Source of the DNA: an uncultured Oscillospiraceae bacterium
GTDB lineage: Bacteria > Bacillota > Clostridia > Oscillospirales > Oscillospiraceae
Assembly (NCBI GenBank): GCA_944385035.1
Contig: CALWVV010000006.1
Span: 94,589 to 158,588 of the forward strand
DNA: 64,000 bases
Direction of reading: 5' to 3'
The position numbers and the translations under genes are program-made. The notes beneath the pieces were generated by a model. It made no database searches. It was not told the origin of the DNA and was given only the letters and a program-made list of their open reading frames with translations. This document shows, piece by piece, positions 62,115 to 64,000 of the stretch (positions are counted from its first letter, which is position 1; each line of letters starts with the position of its first letter).

Positions 62115-63044
62115 ATGTATAAATACATACTCAAGCGCTTGGCGCTGATGATACCAGTTATCATTGGTGTGTCATTTGTCATTTTCACCATCATGAGTTT
62201 TATGCCCGGAAACCCCGCCCGACTGCTGCTGGGAGAAAAAGCAACTCCAGAAGCGATTGAACAGCTCAACGAGGAACTGGGACTAAACGATCCGATCCCC
62301 ATCCGGTACTTAAACTACATGGGAGATGCCCTGCACGGGGATTTCGGAACCTCCTATACCAGCAAACAGCCCGTGGTGGACGAGATCATCGCCCGCTTCC
62401 CCACCACGTTGAAGCTGGCTTTGCTGAGCGTACTGTTTGCCACCATCATCGGCCTTCCGCTGGGCATTTTGTCGGCGGTGAAGCAGTACTCCTGGATCGA
62501 TAATCTGACCACGGTGTTGGGACTGGGATTCATTTCCGTGCCGCCCTTCTGGCTGGGTCTTATGCTGATCATCTTGTTCTCCGCACAGCTGGGCTGGCTT
62601 CCGTCCTACGGCTCGGATACCTTCGCCTGCTTTATCCTGCCCGCCATTACCAGCTCGGCCTCTACCTTCGCCACTTTGCTGCGTATGACCCGCTCCACCA
62701 TGCTGGAAGTCATCCGGCAGGACTATGTCACCACCGCATACGCAAAGGGCGCTTCCAAGCAGCGCATCATCTTCCGCCACTGCCTGCCCAACGCGCTGAT
62801 CCCCCTGATCACCGTGGTAGGTGTGAACTTCGGCGGAATGCTGGCCGGGTCTGTGATTACGGAATCTGTGTTTGGTATGTCCGGCATCGGCAGCCTGCTG
62901 ATCAACTCCATCCGCTCTCAAAACGTGCCTACGGTAATGGCATGTACCCTGCTGCTGGCCATTCTGTTTGGCCTTGTAAACCTGGCCGTTGATATTATTT
63001 ACGCCTATGTGGACCCCCGCATCAAGGCCCAGTATCAGAAGTGA
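62115..63044 (+). CDS. ABC transporter permease (DppB/OppB family)
   Basis: 309 residues, six helices. Signatures: 'IPVIIGVSFVIFTIMSFMPG', the cytoplasmic EAA-type loop 'TTAYAKGASKQRIIFRHCLP' and 'GSVITESVFGMSGIGSLL'. AGGAGGG precedes the ATG. Confidence 0.93.
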   Translation: MYKYILKRLALMIPVIIGVSFVIFTIMSFMPGNPARLLLGEKATPEAIEQLNEELGLNDPIPIRYLNYMGDALHGDFGTSYTSKQPVVDEIIARFPTTLKLALLSVLFATIIGLPLGILSAVKQYSWIDNLTTVLGLGFISVPPFWLGLMLIILFSAQLGWLPSYGSDTFACFILPAITSSASTFATLLRMTRSTMLEVIRQDYVTTAYAKGASKQRIIFRHCLPNALIPLITVVGVNFGGMLAGSVITESVFGMSGIGSLLINSIRSQNVPTVMACTLLLAILFGLVNLAVDIIYAYVDPRIKAQYQK

Positions 63045-63056
63045 GGAGGTGGTATC

Positions 63057-63968
63057 ATGGCAAGAAAGTCTTTGGAAAACACACATGCAATGCCCAAAAA
63101 GCGTTCTCAGCTGGGCATGATCTGGCATCAGCTGCTGAAAAACAAGCTGGCCGTCTGTGGTCTGATCATTATCTTGGGAATCATCTTGGCCTCCCTGCTG
63201 GTGGGTCTGGTGGTGGACTATGATACTATCATCATCCACGACCTGATGAACAAAAATCAGGGTCCCAGCCTGCAGCACTGGTTTGGAACGGACAGCTACG
63301 GCCGTGACCTGCTGCTGCGCATCATTTATGGTGCCCGGATCTCCCTGTTTATCGGCTTTGTGTCGGTGCTGGGCGCTATGGTGGCCGGCGGCGCCGTGGG
63401 CGCGATTTCCGGCTTTTACGGTGGAAAGACCGACATCATCGTCATGCGGTTTATGGACGTACTGATGGCCATTCCCTCTACCTTGATGGCCATCTGCGTG
63501 GTGTCTGCCCTGGGCCAGGGCGTTATGAATTTGCTCCTGGCCATTATGATCTCACTGATCCCTCAGTTCGCCATGATCGTCCGCTCCTCTGTGCTGACCA
63601 TTAAGAACAGCGAGTTTATCGAAGCGGCCCGCTGCGGCGGCACCTCTACCGCCCGCATTATCATCCGGCATATCCTGCCCAATGCAATGGGCCCCATCAT
63701 TGTGCAGGCCACCCTGGCCTTGGGCGGCGTAATTCTGACCGCAGCCTCCATGAGCTTTATCGGCCTGGGCGTTCAGCCCCCGGAACCCGAGTGGGGCTCC
63801 ATTCTGACGGAAGGTCAGGAGTTCATGCGGGATTATCCCCATCTGGTTCTGTTCCCAGGCCTGACCATCATGCTGGCCGTATTGGCCTGTAACTTCTTGG
63901 GCGATGGACTTCGTGACGCCCTCGGGTCTGTTGACAAAGTGCCACATAATCATGGGCTGGCAGAATAA
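63057..63968 (+). CDS. ABC transporter permease (DppC/OppC family)
   Basis: 303 residues. An N-terminal cytoplasmic segment, one helix, then a domain with 'HWFGTDSYGRDLLLRIIYGA', the EAA-type loop ('AARCGGTSTARIIIRHILP') and C-terminal 'FNFLGDGLRDALG'-type end. GAGGAGG lies before the ATG, 12 bases after the DppB-type gene. Confidence 0.93.
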   Translation: MARKSLENTHAMPKKRSQLGMIWHQLLKNKLAVCGLIIILGIILASLLVGLVVDYDTIIIHDLMNKNQGPSLQHWFGTDSYGRDLLLRIIYGARISLFIGFVSVLGAMVAGGAVGAISGFYGGKTDIIVMRFMDVLMAIPSTLMAICVVSALGQGVMNLLLAIMISLIPQFAMIVRSSVLTIKNSEFIEAARCGGTSTARIIIRHILPNAMGPIIVQATLALGGVILTAASMSFIGLGVQPPEPEWGSILTEGQEFMRDYPHLVLFPGLTIMLAVLACNFLGDGLRDALGSVDKVPHNHGLAE

Positions 63969-63976
63969 GTGGGAAG

Positions 63977-63998
63977 AAAAAAGACGCCCTATGGCGTC
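63977..63998. terminator. Hairpin at the window edge
   Basis: Stem GACGCC (63983-63988) / GGCGTC (63993-63998) with A6 before it, so on the minus strand it is followed by T6. It would end a minus-strand gene beyond the window and may also close the ABC operon; the ATPase subunits may then lie elsewhere. Confidence 0.55.
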
Positions 63999-64000
63999 AA

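Overview
The window reads as one continuous chromosomal segment of a motile, gut-type anaerobic member of the Clostridia, most like the Oscillospirales (Flavonifractor, Intestinimonas or Lawsonibacter-like genomes). The basis is moderately high GC in genes, Gram-positive Shine-Dalgarno sites before nearly every gene, a Bacillus/Clostridia flagellar gene order (flgM-flgN-flgK-flgL-yviE-fliW-csrA), S-layer homology proteins, and many lipoprotein solute-binding proteins. The genus assignment is inference. No rRNA, tRNA, CRISPR array, insertion sequence or phage module was seen.

Region 1 (1-15.3 kb) is motility and signalling: an orphan FtsE-like ABC ATPase, two chemoreceptors, an FtsA-fold protein with a lipoprotein, a hemerythrin, the flagellar hook-filament junction operon with the FliW/CsrA switch, a response regulator with a degenerate HD-GYP domain, and a PilZ protein. 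Two candidate sigma-D promoters were found.

Region 2 (15.4-26 kb) is a minus-strand sugar or polyol operon: ROK repressor, ribose-type ABC transporter, iron alcohol dehydrogenase, RbsD, zinc dehydrogenase and PfkB kinase. A second ROK regulator lies just upstream. The promoter and a palindromic operator are readable.

Region 3 (26-35.8 kb) holds two acid-utilisation modules on the minus strand. One is an opine-dehydrogenase-family enzyme with a GltS-type carrier and a divergent LysR regulator. The other is an IclR-controlled tripartite tricarboxylate transporter with two RraA-family aldolase-like paralogues.

Region 4 (36-42.4 kb) has a large BTAD/ATPase/TPR regulator, a sodium:solute symporter and a histidine-ammonia-lyase homologue. 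In the lyase the three residues that form the MIO cofactor are exactly deleted, so it is probably a MIO-independent lyase such as an ergothionase. This is the strongest lead for unusual biochemistry.

Region 5 (42.5-51.6 kb) covers a PPP-type phosphatase, an ECF sigma/anti-sigma pair, a sigma factor fused through a membrane helix and a Pro-Glu stalk to extracytoplasmic Ig-like domains, and two S-layer-anchored exported proteins. One is a predicted zinc protease; the other is a transglutaminase-like protein broken by a frameshift.

Region 6 (51.6-55.7 kb) is a folate operon (folC, folE, an HD protein, folP, folB-folK fusion). Region 7 (56.2-64 kb) has a Crp/Fnr regulator divergent from an apparently catabolic operon (class V PLP enzyme, VOC, RidA, Asp/Glu racemase-like, an unknown small protein) that runs into a peptide-type ABC importer.
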